From Oceanobacillus jordanicus (GTDB lineage: Bacteria > Bacillota > Bacilli > Bacillales > Amphibacillaceae), in NCBI RefSeq assembly GCF_022095695.1, contig NZ_JAIFZM010000001.1, forward strand, positions 186,001 to 250,000: a stretch of DNA of 64,000 nucleotides. The letters are read 5' to 3'. The notes under the pieces were generated by a model. It was not told the origin of the DNA and made no database searches. It was given only the letters and a program-made list of their open reading frames with translations. Of the stretch, positions 7,846 to 16,021 are shown piece by piece; positions within the stretch are counted from its first letter, which is position 1, and every line of letters begins with the position of its first letter. The position numbers and the translations under genes are program-made.

Positions 7846-8814
7846 CTATGCCCACCACATGTCGCCCATGGATTCTTTAACCATGACTGGCTTGAGGTTT
7901 TCTACTGCTTTCGTGAAGCCTTCGTCTACTGACATGAGGCCATCTTCGTGTTCAATGCTAACTACATAATCATAATTCATTAAACGTAGGGTGCTCACAA
8001 TATCGGCCCATGTTTTCGTGTCATGACCAAATCCGACACTTCTAAAGTACCACGCTCGATCACGCATTTGGGAATAGTCGGTCATATCTGTAAGTCCATT
8101 TCGGTTCATATTTGGCTGGTCAATGATCGTATCCTTCGCATGGAAATGATGAATCGCATTTTCACGGCCAAGAATTTTAATCGATTCAACAGGATCAATG
8201 CCTTGCCACCACATATGGCTAGGATCAAGGTTGGCACCAATTGCCGGACCGCACGCTTCCCGAAGTTTCAACATGGTTGCAGGAGTATGTACAGAGAAGC
8301 CACCATGTAACTCAAGTCCAATCTTAACACCATGTTTTTCTGCAAAATCATTTTTTTCCTTCCAGTACGGAATAAGCTTTTCTTCCCATTGCCATTTTAG
8401 TACCTCTTGGAAGTCGTGTGGCCAAGGTGTCACTGGCCAGTTTGGATAGAGGGCACCTTCATGGTCTCCTGGGCATCCAGAGAAGGTATTTACAACCGGT
8501 ACACCAAGCTTCTCAGCAAGGATAATCGTTTTTTCTAATATTTCATCTGCAGGTTCTGCAATTTTCTTTTGAGGATGAAGAGGGTTTCCGTGACAGCTTA
8601 GGGCACTAATCATTAACCCGCGTGATTCCACTTTTTGTTTGAATTCGGATAATTTCTGTTCATCGTTGAGTAGTTCATCAACCTTACAGTGTGCATCACC
8701 AGGATAACCACCTGTTCCTAACTCTACCGCTTCCAATCCTTTGGAAGAAACGTAGTCTAACATGTCATCAAATGACTTATCGGAGAATAATACTGTAAAA
8801 ACACCTAATTTCAT
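7846..8814 (-). CDS. Sugar phosphate isomerase/epimerase (xylose-isomerase-like TIM barrel)
   Basis: 322 residues of the IolE/IolI-type AP endonuclease 2 superfamily. Metal-site motifs are visible: ELGTGGYPGDAHC, SCHGNPLHP, NTFSGCPGDHEG, GLELHGG, NLDPSHMWWQGID, HFHAKDT and SIEHEDGLMS. Such enzymes isomerise or epimerise keto-sugars or inosose, or dehydrate related compounds; the exact substrate cannot be read. It is transcribed divergently from the LacI regulator and the ABC importer, with a cre/LacI-like site between, so it probably belongs to that carbohydrate module. The ribosome site AGGAGG lies close before the ATG at 8814. Confidence 0.85.
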   Translation of the reverse strand: MKLGVFTVLFSDKSFDDMLDYVSSKGLEAVELGTGGYPGDAHCKVDELLNDEQKLSEFKQKVESRGLMISALSCHGNPLHPQKKIAEPADEILEKTIILAEKLGVPVVNTFSGCPGDHEGALYPNWPVTPWPHDFQEVLKWQWEEKLIPYWKEKNDFAEKHGVKIGLELHGGFSVHTPATMLKLREACGPAIGANLDPSHMWWQGIDPVESIKILGRENAIHHFHAKDTIIDQPNMNRNGLTDMTDYSQMRDRAWYFRSVGFGHDTKTWADIVSTLRLMNYDYVVSIEHEDGLMSVDEGFTKAVENLKPVMVKESMGDMWWA

Positions 8815-8850
8815 TTGAACAACCTCCTCTATTAGTCTTGTATATTCATT

Positions 8851-8867
8851 TTGTAATCCTTTACATT
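8851..8867. promoter_or_regulatory. cre/LacI-type operator half-matching
   Basis: TTGTAATCCTTTACATT lies in front of the isomerase gene. It resembles the sites at 8961 and 10066, but the central CG is CC. Confidence 0.45.
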
Positions 8868-8927
8868 ACTAAACATATATAATTCAACATGATAAATCAA
8901 CCATTTTGTATATATTTAAAAAATATA

Positions 8928-8956
8928 TTGACAGAAAATTGGGACTGTATTACTAT
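8928..8956 (+). promoter_or_regulatory. Sigma-A promoter of the LacI regulator gene
   Basis: TTGACA at 8928-8933 and TACTAT at 8951-8956, separated by 17 bases, just upstream of the operator at 8961-8976. Confidence 0.7.
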
Positions 8957-8960
8957 AAAA

Positions 8961-8976
8961 TTGTAAACGATTACAA
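8961..8976. promoter_or_regulatory. Operator (LacI-family / cre-like)
   Basis: TTGTAAACGATTACAA is an inverted repeat with central CG. It fits the cre consensus for CcpA and equally a local LacI-type operator. Placed just downstream of the -10, it would block transcription of the regulator gene. Confidence 0.65.
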
Positions 8977-9006
8977 TTGGCGGCATTTGAAAAGAGGGAC
9001 ACCATA

Positions 9007-9996
9007 ATGACCAACATCCACCACGTAGCAAAAGAAGCAGGCGTATCTGTCGCCACGGTATCACGTGTATTAAACGGGCAAAATAGCGTTACATACAAGA
9101 CGAAGCTAAAGGTTGAAGAAGCAATCAACAAGTTGAATTATGAACCGAGTGTACTGGGCAGAAATCTACGAAACTCTGAAAGCAGAATACTATTGATTCT
9201 TATCCCGCAAATTTCTAATCCCTTCTACACAGAAATAATTAAAGGAATTGAGCAAACTGCAATTAGTCTTCACTATAATATTTTACTTTGCGAGACAGAT
9301 TCAAGTCCACAACGTGAGAACATCTATTTTGAGCTTGTGCGCAACAAGATGGCTGATGGTATTATCTCTATGGACCCTGCGGTAAATCGAGAAACCTTAC
9401 TTAAACTGGCTGAGAAGCACGCGATTATCCAATGCAGTGAATATACGCCAGACAGTGGGATACCGTATGTAACGATTGATAATGAAGAGGCTGCCTATCG
9501 TGCGGTAAATCATCTGATTCAAATTGGCCACCGTAACATTGCGATGATCAACTCTGATGAGACCTATCTCTATGCACAGCAGCGGAGACAGGGCTATCAA
9601 AAAGCGTTGTTGAAGCACGACATTCCAATCCGACCAGAATATGTCCTACATGCTTCTGAGCTGGGGTTTGATAATGGACAGCAGGCAATGAAAAGGATTC
9701 TAAAGCTGAAAGATCGGCCAACAGCCGTTTTTGCAGTGTCAGACTTGTTGGCTATCGGTGCACTAAAGGAAGTGAATAATCAACGATTACAGGTACCAGA
9801 AGATATGGCCATTGTTGGTTTTGACAAGATCGATTTTTCCAATATGACCTATCCAACTTTGACGACCATCTCCCAGCCAATGTATAAGATGGGAAAGATT
9901 GCAGCAAGCATGCTCATTGACCGGATAAAAGGAAAACAGGTTGAAAGCGTCATTTTAGAACATGAACTTGTAATTCGTGGCTCAACTGCAGGATAA
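9007..9996 (+). CDS. LacI-family transcriptional regulator
   Basis: 329 residues from ATG 9007 (site AGAGGGA 9 bases upstream); an in-frame TTG at 8977 would add ten residues ahead of the conserved N-terminus. The helix-turn-helix and hinge are NIHHVAKEAGVSVATVSRVLNG, and a periplasmic-binding-like domain follows (LILIPQISNPFYTEIIKGIEQ, DGIISMDP, VTIDNEEAAYRAVNHLIQIGHRNIAMI, AVFAVSDLLAIGALKEV). It probably senses a sugar and controls the isomerase gene on one side and the ABC importer on the other, through the TGTAA-type palindromes at 8851, 8961 and 10066. The ligand is unknown. Confidence 0.92.
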   Translation: MTNIHHVAKEAGVSVATVSRVLNGQNSVTYKTKLKVEEAINKLNYEPSVLGRNLRNSESRILLILIPQISNPFYTEIIKGIEQTAISLHYNILLCETDSSPQRENIYFELVRNKMADGIISMDPAVNRETLLKLAEKHAIIQCSEYTPDSGIPYVTIDNEEAAYRAVNHLIQIGHRNIAMINSDETYLYAQQRRQGYQKALLKHDIPIRPEYVLHASELGFDNGQQAMKRILKLKDRPTAVFAVSDLLAIGALKEVNNQRLQVPEDMAIVGFDKIDFSNMTYPTLTTISQPMYKMGKIAASMLIDRIKGKQVESVILEHELVIRGSTAG

Positions 9997-10007
9997 CTAC
10001 CTAAGAC

Positions 10008-10050
10008 TAGCGCTCTGTTATTAAACGTCTGCTTTAATAGTAGAGCGCTA
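10008..10050 (+). terminator. Stem-loop between regulator and importer genes
   Basis: TAGCGCTCT (10008-10016) pairs with AGAGCGCTA (10042-10050), extended by TTATTAAA/TTTAATA. There is no clear U-tract, so it may be a weak terminator or an RNA-stabilising hairpin. Confidence 0.45.
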
Positions 10051-10065
10051 GCCTTAGACAGATAA

Positions 10066-10081
10066 ATGTAAACGTTTACAA
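10066..10081. promoter_or_regulatory. cre / LacI operator before ABC importer
   Basis: The 14-base perfect palindrome TGTAAACGTTTACA, flanked by A on each side, fits the full cre consensus (WTGNAANCGNWWNCAW) and is also the best match to the site in front of the LacI-type gene. It lies about 43 bases before the binding-protein start, so control by CcpA, by the neighbouring regulator, or by both is likely. Confidence 0.7.
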
Positions 10082-10123
10082 TGGCTTGGCTAGTATTTTA
10101 AAAACACAAAAGGGGTGGTTGGT

Positions 10124-11098
10124 GTGAGAAAGCTTTGGTTGTTTTTGTTGGCATTATTCGTTATTGGTTTAGTTGCTTGTGGAGAGGAGAGCAGTGGGGA
10201 TAGTGAAGATGGAGGTGATAGCGTAGATAGCGATCTAACGATTGGCATATCCCTTCCTTCTGCAACCCATGGGTGGATGGGGGCATTAATTGATAATGCG
10301 GAAAGTCAGGCGAAGGAGATACAAGAGGCAGAAGGTATTAACTATATTATGACGAATGCAGCAGATCCTAACTCTCAGGCAAATGATGTGGATGATCTGA
10401 TATCACAGGATGTAGATGTAATTGTTATGCTTCCTATTGAATCTGCAGCACTGTCGCCAGTAGGGCAAAAAGTAAAAGATGCCGGTATCCCATTAGTTAT
10501 CGTCGATCGTGAGCTGGAAAATGATGCAGCAACAGTCGTCGTGAAAGGGGATAATGAAGGAATTGGTGTAAATGCTGGGGAGTACTTCATTGATAAGTTA
10601 GGCGGAAAAGGAAAGATAGTCGAAATTACCGGACCTCCTAGTTCTGTTACAGAACAACGTGGTGCAGGCTTTAAAGAGGCAATTGAGAGCACAGATGGCA
10701 TGGAGATCATTGCATCTCAAAGTGGAGATTTTTCAACCGAGACTTCTTTAGAAGTAATGCAAAACATTTTGCAAGCACAACCGGAAATCGATGCCGTGTT
10801 TACGCAAGATGATGGAATGGCATTAGGGGTAGTGCAAGCAATTAAAGAAGCCGGACGCGAAGATATTCAATTTGTGACAGGTGCAGGTGGAGCGAAAGAG
10901 GTATTTGAAAGTATTAAAGATGATGGCCTTATTTCGGCAACTTTCCTTTATTCACCAACAATGGTTCGAGAAGGTGTGAAAATTGCAGCAGAGCTGGCTA
11001 AGGGAGAAGATCCAGAAGAAACAATGGTTATTATGGAAGCGACAGAAATCATTAAAGACAATGTAGAAGAGCAATATGATCCTGACTCTAAATTCTAA
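10124..11098 (+). CDS. Sugar ABC transporter substrate-binding lipoprotein (RbsB-like)
   Basis: 324 residues from GTG 10124, with AAAGGGGTGG about 7 bases upstream; the GTG at 10115 lies inside that ribosome site. Signal peptide with lipobox LVAC at about residues 15-18 (+1 Gly), then an acidic Ser/Asp linker. The mature domain has the periplasmic-binding type 1 fold of pentose and hexose importers (LTIGISLPSATHGWMGALIDNAE, VDVIVMLPIESAAL, PLVIVDREL, VFTQDDGMALGVVQAI). It captures a sugar outside the cell and delivers it to the permease. It is the first gene of the importer; a hairpin and a repeat separate it from the ATPase gene. Confidence 0.9.
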   Translation: MRKLWLFLLALFVIGLVACGEESSGDSEDGGDSVDSDLTIGISLPSATHGWMGALIDNAESQAKEIQEAEGINYIMTNAADPNSQANDVDDLISQDVDVIVMLPIESAALSPVGQKVKDAGIPLVIVDRELENDAATVVVKGDNEGIGVNAGEYFIDKLGGKGKIVEITGPPSSVTEQRGAGFKEAIESTDGMEIIASQSGDFSTETSLEVMQNILQAQPEIDAVFTQDDGMALGVVQAIKEAGREDIQFVTGAGGAKEVFESIKDDGLISATFLYSPTMVREGVKIAAELAKGEDPEETMVIMEATEIIKDNVEEQYDPDSKF

Positions 11099-11112
11099 TT
11101 AAATGGTGAGGA

Positions 11113-11150
11113 GGCACAATGTAAAAAGGTTACAACATTGTGTTTCCTTT
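11113..11150 (+). terminator. Intercistronic hairpin after binding-protein gene
   Basis: CACAATGT (11115-11122) pairs with ACATTGTG (11135-11142), followed by TTTCCTTT. It probably ends part of the transcript or protects the upstream mRNA, giving more binding protein than permease. Confidence 0.5.
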
Positions 11151-11213
11151 AACTCATTTGGCCCAAGCTGGGTAGATTGGTTGGTGTTCCATAATAGCGG
11201 TACTCTAAGCTTT

Positions 11214-11362
11214 TGATCGTCTAGCTTCGAGCACCAAAAACTAGGCTACTTCGTGAATCGCCCTGCAATAAGTCATCATCGGTTCGCATGCTCACCGTGA
11301 TTCCTTTATTTCAGTTGATTCACTCCAGTCGCTACGTTTTTAACCGGTGCTCTAAGCTTTTG
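11214..11362 (+). repeat. Interspersed repeat, family B, copy 1
   Basis: Sequence with GTCTAGCTTCGAGCACC, AAACTAGGC, ACTTCGTGAATCGCCCT, AGTCATCATCGGTT, TGATTCCTTTATTTCAGTTG, CGCTACGTTT and a final GCTCTAAGCTTTTG. The same series of blocks recurs in the same order at 28926-29253. No coding frame is supported. It lies inside the sugar ABC operon, between the binding-protein and ATPase genes. Confidence 0.7.
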
Positions 11363-11382
11363 TTTAATAAAGGGGGATAGTT

Positions 11383-12927
11383 ATGTCGAATGATTGGATT
11401 GTAGAAATGAAGGATATTGAAAAGTCGTTTAACAGGATCCCTGTATTGAAAAAGGTCACGTTACAAGTGAAAAAAGGGGAAATTCATGCACTGCTTGGAG
11501 AAAATGGCGCTGGAAAGTCTACCTTGATGAATATACTCGGCGGGGTGCATTTAGCTGATAAAGGATTCATTATGGTGGATGGAGAAAAAGTTGCGATTAC
11601 GACACCAAAAGAATCTCAGCAACTTGGAATTAGTTTTATTCACCAGGAATTAAATGTCGTTGGCGATTTACGAATCTATGAAAACATGTTCCTAGGTTCA
11701 GAGCTACGTAACAAGTTAGGCATTCTAAAAGTAGAAGAGATGTGCCGACAGACCAAGGACATTTTAGCAAAGCTGGGTGTCAGGCTTGACCCAAAGGAAT
11801 ACGTTCGTAATTTAGATACGTCCTACAAACAGCTTATTGAAATTGCCCGCGCCCTTTTACACAGATCCCGCATTATTATCATGGACGAACCAACGACAGC
11901 CCTTGCAGAGCATGAAGTGGAAAGATTATTCAGTTTCATGACAAAACTCCGGGAGACAGGCGTCTCCATTATTTATATCTCCCATAAGTTAAAGGAAATT
12001 AAAGCGATCTGCGACAGGTATACTGTACTGCGGGATGGGGAGTGGGTCGCAACAGGGAGCTTAAAGGAAACAGAGCTAGACCAGATTACAAACATGATGG
12101 TTGGTAGATCCGTTTCAGAAGAGCGATTTGTGCAGGAACATTCCTTTGGAGATACGATACTCGAAGTAAAGGATTTAGGCTGCGAGGGTGAATTTCGTGA
12201 TATTAACTTTGTTGTAAGGCGAGGAGAAATAGTTGGCTTTACGGGCCTTGCGGGCGATGGGAGAACTGAGCTTATTGAAACGCTATTTGGCTATAGAAGG
12301 AAATCGACTGGCGAAATAAAGGTGAATGGCAAGCAGGTGAAAATAAATCATCCTAAACATGCTTTAAAAGCGGGGCTTGGCCTTGTTCCGAAAGATCGTA
12401 AAGAAAATGCGATTATTAAAGATTTAAATGTTATCCATAATCTAACGCTCTCCTCCATGAGCCACTTTGAACAGGCTGGTTTTATTCAGGAAAAGAGAGA
12501 AAAGAGTAGGTTTTCTTATTACCGCGATAAATTAAATATAAAACTTCACGATCCAACTGTCACGATAGATAAATTAAGTGGGGGAAATCAACAAAAAGTC
12601 GTCATTGCGAAGTGGCTGGAAGTAGGTCCGGATGTTCTTATCTTTGATAACCCTACTCAAGGGATTGATGTTGGTGCCAAAAGAGAGGTCTACCAGCATA
12701 TTATTGACCTTGCTGCGGAGGGGAAAGCAATCATTATCCTTTCTTCTGAAGCACCGGAAATAATGAAGGTTTGCCATTATATCCACGTCATGTATCAAGG
12801 AGAAATCACAGCTAGTATCAATGGTGATAAGGCGACAGAGGATCTGATTATGAGGTATGCAACGGGATCGAAAAGGGAGGGTGGAAAAGGTGGGAAATAC
12901 AGAAATGCAGCCACAGCAAAAGAATAG
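11383..12927 (+). CDS. Sugar ABC transporter ATP-binding protein (RbsA-like, two ATPase domains)
   Basis: 514 residues, with two fused ABC ATPase halves typical of the RbsA/MglA/XylG class. First half: Walker A GENGAGKST (about residue 43), signature-like LDTSYKQLIEIARAL, Walker B IIIMDEPTTAL. Second half: degenerate Walker A GLAGDGRTEL, signature LSGGNQQKVVIAKWL, DNPTQGIDVGAKREVY. It powers import by the partner permease. The ATG follows AAAGGGGGAT. The 3' end overlaps the permease start by about 38 bases, indicating translational coupling. Confidence 0.94.
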   Translation: MSNDWIVEMKDIEKSFNRIPVLKKVTLQVKKGEIHALLGENGAGKSTLMNILGGVHLADKGFIMVDGEKVAITTPKESQQLGISFIHQELNVVGDLRIYENMFLGSELRNKLGILKVEEMCRQTKDILAKLGVRLDPKEYVRNLDTSYKQLIEIARALLHRSRIIIMDEPTTALAEHEVERLFSFMTKLRETGVSIIYISHKLKEIKAICDRYTVLRDGEWVATGSLKETELDQITNMMVGRSVSEERFVQEHSFGDTILEVKDLGCEGEFRDINFVVRRGEIVGFTGLAGDGRTELIETLFGYRRKSTGEIKVNGKQVKINHPKHALKAGLGLVPKDRKENAIIKDLNVIHNLTLSSMSHFEQAGFIQEKREKSRFSYYRDKLNIKLHDPTVTIDKLSGGNQQKVVIAKWLEVGPDVLIFDNPTQGIDVGAKREVYQHIIDLAAEGKAIIILSSEAPEIMKVCHYIHVMYQGEITASINGDKATEDLIMRYATGSKREGGKGGKYRNAATAKE

Positions 12928-13873
12928 ACAAGAGCGTTCGATTTTGAAAGATAAGCTATCTTGGCTGTGGTCGGAGTACAGCGTCATTATAGCCTTTTTA
13001 ATTATTTTTATTGCAGCATCTTTTATGAGTCCAAGGTTTCTCGATATTAACAATCAGATGAACATTCTTATGCAAGTTTCCATTATAGGGATCATCGCAC
13101 TTGGAATGACTGTTGTCATGCTGTCTGGAGGGATCGACCTATCGGTAGGATCTGTCCTTGCGTTGGTCGGTGTCATTGCTGTTATAGCATTAAATGCAAC
13201 GGGTAGTATTATTGCAGCAGTTTTGACAGCTTTTATTGTCGGTTCCTTTGCAGGGCTCCTTAACGGATTAATGGTCGCAAAGGGAAGGATAGCTTCCTTC
13301 ATTGCCACCCTTGGTATGATGGCAGCTGCCAGGTCAATTGCCTTGTATATTGCTAACGGAGGAAGTATCTCAGGAGAAGTATCTGGTTTTAGTGCGATTG
13401 CCAATAGTGAATTCCTCATGATTGATTACCCGATTATTATTTTTATTATCATGACAGTGTTTGTCTATTTGCTTATGCATAAAACTAGATTTGGGCGATA
13501 CGTTTATGCAATTGGAAGTAATGAAAAAGCAGCCATGTTATCGGGGATTCGGGTAGATAGAGTGAAAATAGGGGTATATAGTTTAACAGGGCTTTTGGTT
13601 AGTGTTGCAGCTACAATTGAAACCTCTCGCCTCAATTCCATTTCCTCCTCAAGTTCGGGAGTGTCCTACGAACTAGATGCCATTGCTGCGGTCATTATTG
13701 GTGGAACAAGAATGACTGGTGGAAGAGGGAAGATTATTGGAACATTTTTCGGTGTTCTCATCCTAGGTATCTTAAATAATATGATGAACTTAATGAATGT
13801 ATCCCCCCACCTGCAAGGCTTTGTTAAAGGGTTAATCATCATCGTAGCGGTAGTATTTCAAAAACGCGAGTAG
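12890..13873 (+). CDS. Sugar ABC transporter permease (RbsC-like)
   Basis: About 327 residues from GTG 12890, which has AAAAGGGAGGG about 9 bases upstream; an ATG at 12905 is the alternative. Eight or more membrane segments and the family pattern LGMTVVMLSGGIDLSVGSVLALVGV, GLLNGLMVAKGRIASFIATLGMM, GRYVYAIGSNEKAAMLSGI, and IAAVIIGGTRMTGGRGKIIGTFFGVLILGILNN. It forms the membrane channel for the sugar taken up by the binding protein at 10124 and overlaps the ATPase gene. The substrate is unknown. Confidence 0.93.
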   Translation: MGNTEMQPQQKNRQERSILKDKLSWLWSEYSVIIAFLIIFIAASFMSPRFLDINNQMNILMQVSIIGIIALGMTVVMLSGGIDLSVGSVLALVGVIAVIALNATGSIIAAVLTAFIVGSFAGLLNGLMVAKGRIASFIATLGMMAAARSIALYIANGGSISGEVSGFSAIANSEFLMIDYPIIIFIIMTVFVYLLMHKTRFGRYVYAIGSNEKAAMLSGIRVDRVKIGVYSLTGLLVSVAATIETSRLNSISSSSSGVSYELDAIAAVIIGGTRMTGGRGKIIGTFFGVLILGILNNMMNLMNVSPHLQGFVKGLIIIVAVVFQKRE

Positions 13874-13883
13874 TAGAGGGGCG

Positions 13884-14927
13884 ATGAAAATGAAAGCAGG
13901 TATTATTGGGTGTGGATCGATTGCAAAATTGCGCCACGCACCAGAATATAAAGCAAATAAGCAGATCTCGGAAATTGTGTTTTATGACCGAAATCCCGAG
14001 CGATCAGAACGCCTTGCTTCCATGTTTGATGGCTCTGTGGCGAGGTCAATTAATGACTTGTTAGAAGACCCCACAATTAAGGTGATCAGTGATTGTTCCT
14101 CAAATGAAAATCATCATATTTTCTCAACGAAAGCTTTATTATCTGGAAAGCATGTACTTTGTGAAAAACCCATTTCTCTAACTGTAAAGGACGCACAAGA
14201 GATCTTGGAAGCAGAGAAGAAATCAGGCAAGGTATTGATGGTGGATCATAATCAACGCTTTACTCGCGCACACCAAAAAGCAAGAGAGATTATTCGAGGT
14301 GGGGAGTTAGGTAAGGTTCTCACCTTTAGAACGACCTTTGGCCATAAAGGGCCAGAACACTGGGGAGTGAATAAATCAAATTCTACATGGTTTTTTAAAA
14401 AAGAACGTTCTGGATTTGGAGTGGCGGGTGATTTGGGAATTCACAAGCTCGATTTAATCCATTACCTTCTGGAAGACGAGATTACAAAGATTAGTGCTTT
14501 TCAAGGAGCGCTTAATAAAGTGGATGAACAGGGTAAGCCAATTGAAGTCTGTGATAATGTCGTGGCCAGTATGCAAACAAAAAAAGGTTGTCTCGGCTCG
14601 GCATCCTTCTCCTGGTCCTATTATGGAGAAGAAGATAACAGTACTGTTCTTTATTGTGAAGCAGGTATTTTGAAGATTTATCACGACCCTGAATACCAGT
14701 TGGAAGTGATTAAAAGCACTGGAGAGAAGATTAATTATCAGCTGGAAACTATTCAAACAAATGACAACCAAACCAATACGGGTGTTATTGACGCGTTTAT
14801 CCATTGTGTAACAACGGGTGAAAAACCAATTGCTTCTGGCCAGGATGCCCTAGGGTCGTTAAAAGTAGTACTAGGAATGCTTCAAGCAGCAGAAACTGGT
14901 CGTGTTATCAGCCTAAATCCGTCTTAA
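13884..14927 (+). CDS. Gfo/Idh/MocA-family oxidoreductase
   Basis: 347 residues. N-terminal Rossmann domain with GIIGCGSIAKLRHAPEY (residues about 5-21), the CEKPISLTVKDAQEIL motif carrying the catalytic-region Lys, and DHNQRFTRAH; a C-terminal substrate domain has GVAGDLGIHKLDLIHYLL. These NAD(P)-dependent dehydrogenases act on inositols, sugar acids and related polyols. It begins 10 bases after the permease gene with the site AGAGGGGCGATG, so it is the last gene of the sugar operon and probably acts on the imported compound together with the isomerase at 7846-8814. Confidence 0.9.
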   Translation: MKMKAGIIGCGSIAKLRHAPEYKANKQISEIVFYDRNPERSERLASMFDGSVARSINDLLEDPTIKVISDCSSNENHHIFSTKALLSGKHVLCEKPISLTVKDAQEILEAEKKSGKVLMVDHNQRFTRAHQKAREIIRGGELGKVLTFRTTFGHKGPEHWGVNKSNSTWFFKKERSGFGVAGDLGIHKLDLIHYLLEDEITKISAFQGALNKVDEQGKPIEVCDNVVASMQTKKGCLGSASFSWSYYGEEDNSTVLYCEAGILKIYHDPEYQLEVIKSTGEKINYQLETIQTNDNQTNTGVIDAFIHCVTTGEKPIASGQDALGSLKVVLGMLQAAETGRVISLNPS

Positions 14928-15013
14928 GAAGGAAGTACACACATAGCACCCTCCGCTTTTCTTTTGCCCTCTGTTCTATGAGATAGTAAGATGTAGGGGA
15001 ATGGAGGGTTTGT

Positions 15014-15301
15014 ATGAACCTTTTAGCAAAACAGCCTTATTTTAAAATGGAACGGAAGGTAACGAGCATAGAGCAAATTGACATCGAGCATGAGCGCGTA
15101 CTGACGTTATTTGATGAGAAGATTACTACCCAAAATAGAGAGTTTTTGATGAAAGATATTCTAGATGTTTCCTACCGTGAAATAGGTACTGACGGTGGTG
15201 GCCTTTTATACTTACACACATCACAGGGCGTCTATTCCTATACGGTCAGGGAATCTCCTATGGCATTTGTTGAGGCCTACCGCTTACATTGCCAAGCATA
15301 A
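15014..15301 (+). CDS. Hypothetical protein, small PH-like fold suspected
   Basis: 95 residues, soluble, with no signal peptide. The sequence alternates short strands (FKMERKVTSIEQIDIEHERVLTLFD, REFLMKDILDVSYREIG, GGLLYLHTSQGVYSYTV) and ends with a helix (PMAFVEAYRLHC), a strand-rich then helical pattern as in bacterial PH-like domains. I do not recognise the family. GGAGGG lies about 7 bases before the ATG. It is monocistronic between the sugar operon and the TetR gene, followed by a perfect 23-bp inverted repeat. Confidence 0.65.
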   Translation: MNLLAKQPYFKMERKVTSIEQIDIEHERVLTLFDEKITTQNREFLMKDILDVSYREIGTDGGGLLYLHTSQGVYSYTVRESPMAFVEAYRLHCQA

Positions 15302-15309
15302 TTGTGTCT

Positions 15310-15362
15310 AATAAATGACACCAAGTCATAATGTATTGAATTATGACTTGGTGTCATTTATT
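15310..15362. terminator. Perfect 23-bp inverted repeat, terminator or operator
   Basis: The arms at 15310-15332 and 15340-15362 are exactly complementary around a 7-base loop. The core of each arm is TGACACCAAGTCATAAT. It follows the small hypothetical gene and lies directly upstream of the tetR promoter area. There is no long U-tract. The TGACAC half is similar to the operator-like palindrome at 15379, so a regulatory role is possible. Confidence 0.6.
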
Positions 15363-15378
15363 ATGGAGATATATCGAA

Positions 15379-15393
15379 GTGACACATTGTCAC
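15379..15393. promoter_or_regulatory. Putative TetR operator
   Basis: The palindrome GTGACA-CAT-TGTCAC, 17 bases before the TetR-family gene, has a position and symmetry typical of an autoregulatory operator. Confidence 0.6.
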
Positions 15394-15409
15394 ATTTGGA
15401 GTGAATTGT

Positions 15410-16021
15410 ATGCCAACCTTAACGTTTTATAATCTTCCTGAAGAAAAGAAACAAAAACTAGTTGCTGCTGCAGAGCAGGAATTTTCCCGGGTACCAGTTT
15501 ATGAAGCCTCTATTGCGAATATTGTAAGGCAGGCTGGAATACCGCGTGGAAGCTTTTATCAGTACTTTGAAGGGAAAGAGGATGTGTTCTTTTTTCTGTT
15601 GAATACACAAGCACAGAAACGCAGACGTACTTTTTTTTCTCTCCTGGAGAAGCATGGCGGTGATATATTTCAAACAATGACCGAAATGTATGCCATCCTA
15701 TTACAAGAAATTCCAACACAAGAGAATCTCCAATTTTTAAGGCATGCCTTTCTTAATATGACGCATAAAGTGGAACAATCGCTTGCAGAGATGTTCAGTT
15801 ATGGGGATAGGAACGAAATGATAGATGGCCTTAGACCTTATATTAAAATGTCTGCTTTAAATACGAAATCTGAAGATGAGCTTGTACATGTTATGCAAAT
15901 CATAATCGCTGTTACAATGCGAAATATTATGGAGAAATTCTCACGAAATCTTTCTGAGGAGCAGGCAATGGAGAATTACAAAATAGAATTGAACTTATTG
16001 CAAAAAGGGCTTTGCAAATGA
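15410..16021 (+). CDS. TetR/AcrR-family transcriptional regulator
   Basis: 203 residues from ATG 15410, which has GGAG about 8 bases upstream; a GTG at 15401 overlaps that site. The N-terminal helix-turn-helix is KLVAAAEQEFSRVPVYEASIANIVRQAGIPRGSFYQYFEGKEDVFFFLL, and the rest is a helical ligand domain with no visible signature. Regulators of this subclass often control efflux or lipid genes. The neighbouring downstream gene is the interrupted alarmone synthetase, 21 bases away, so it may have belonged to the same transcript. It is probably autoregulated through the palindrome at 15379-15393. Confidence 0.9.
   Translation: MPTLTFYNLPEEKKQKLVAAAEQEFSRVPVYEASIANIVRQAGIPRGSFYQYFEGKEDVFFFLLNTQAQKRRRTFFSLLEKHGGDIFQTMTEMYAILLQEIPTQENLQFLRHAFLNMTHKVEQSLAEMFSYGDRNEMIDGLRPYIKMSALNTKSEDELVHVMQIIIAVTMRNIMEKFSRNLSEEQAMENYKIELNLLQKGLCK

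Noticed and set aside
11158-11362. Possible riboswitch between the ABC binding-protein and ATPase genes
   Set aside because: It recurs at 28926-29253 in an unrelated place with the same order of blocks, so it is a dispersed repeat, not a sensor for this operon.
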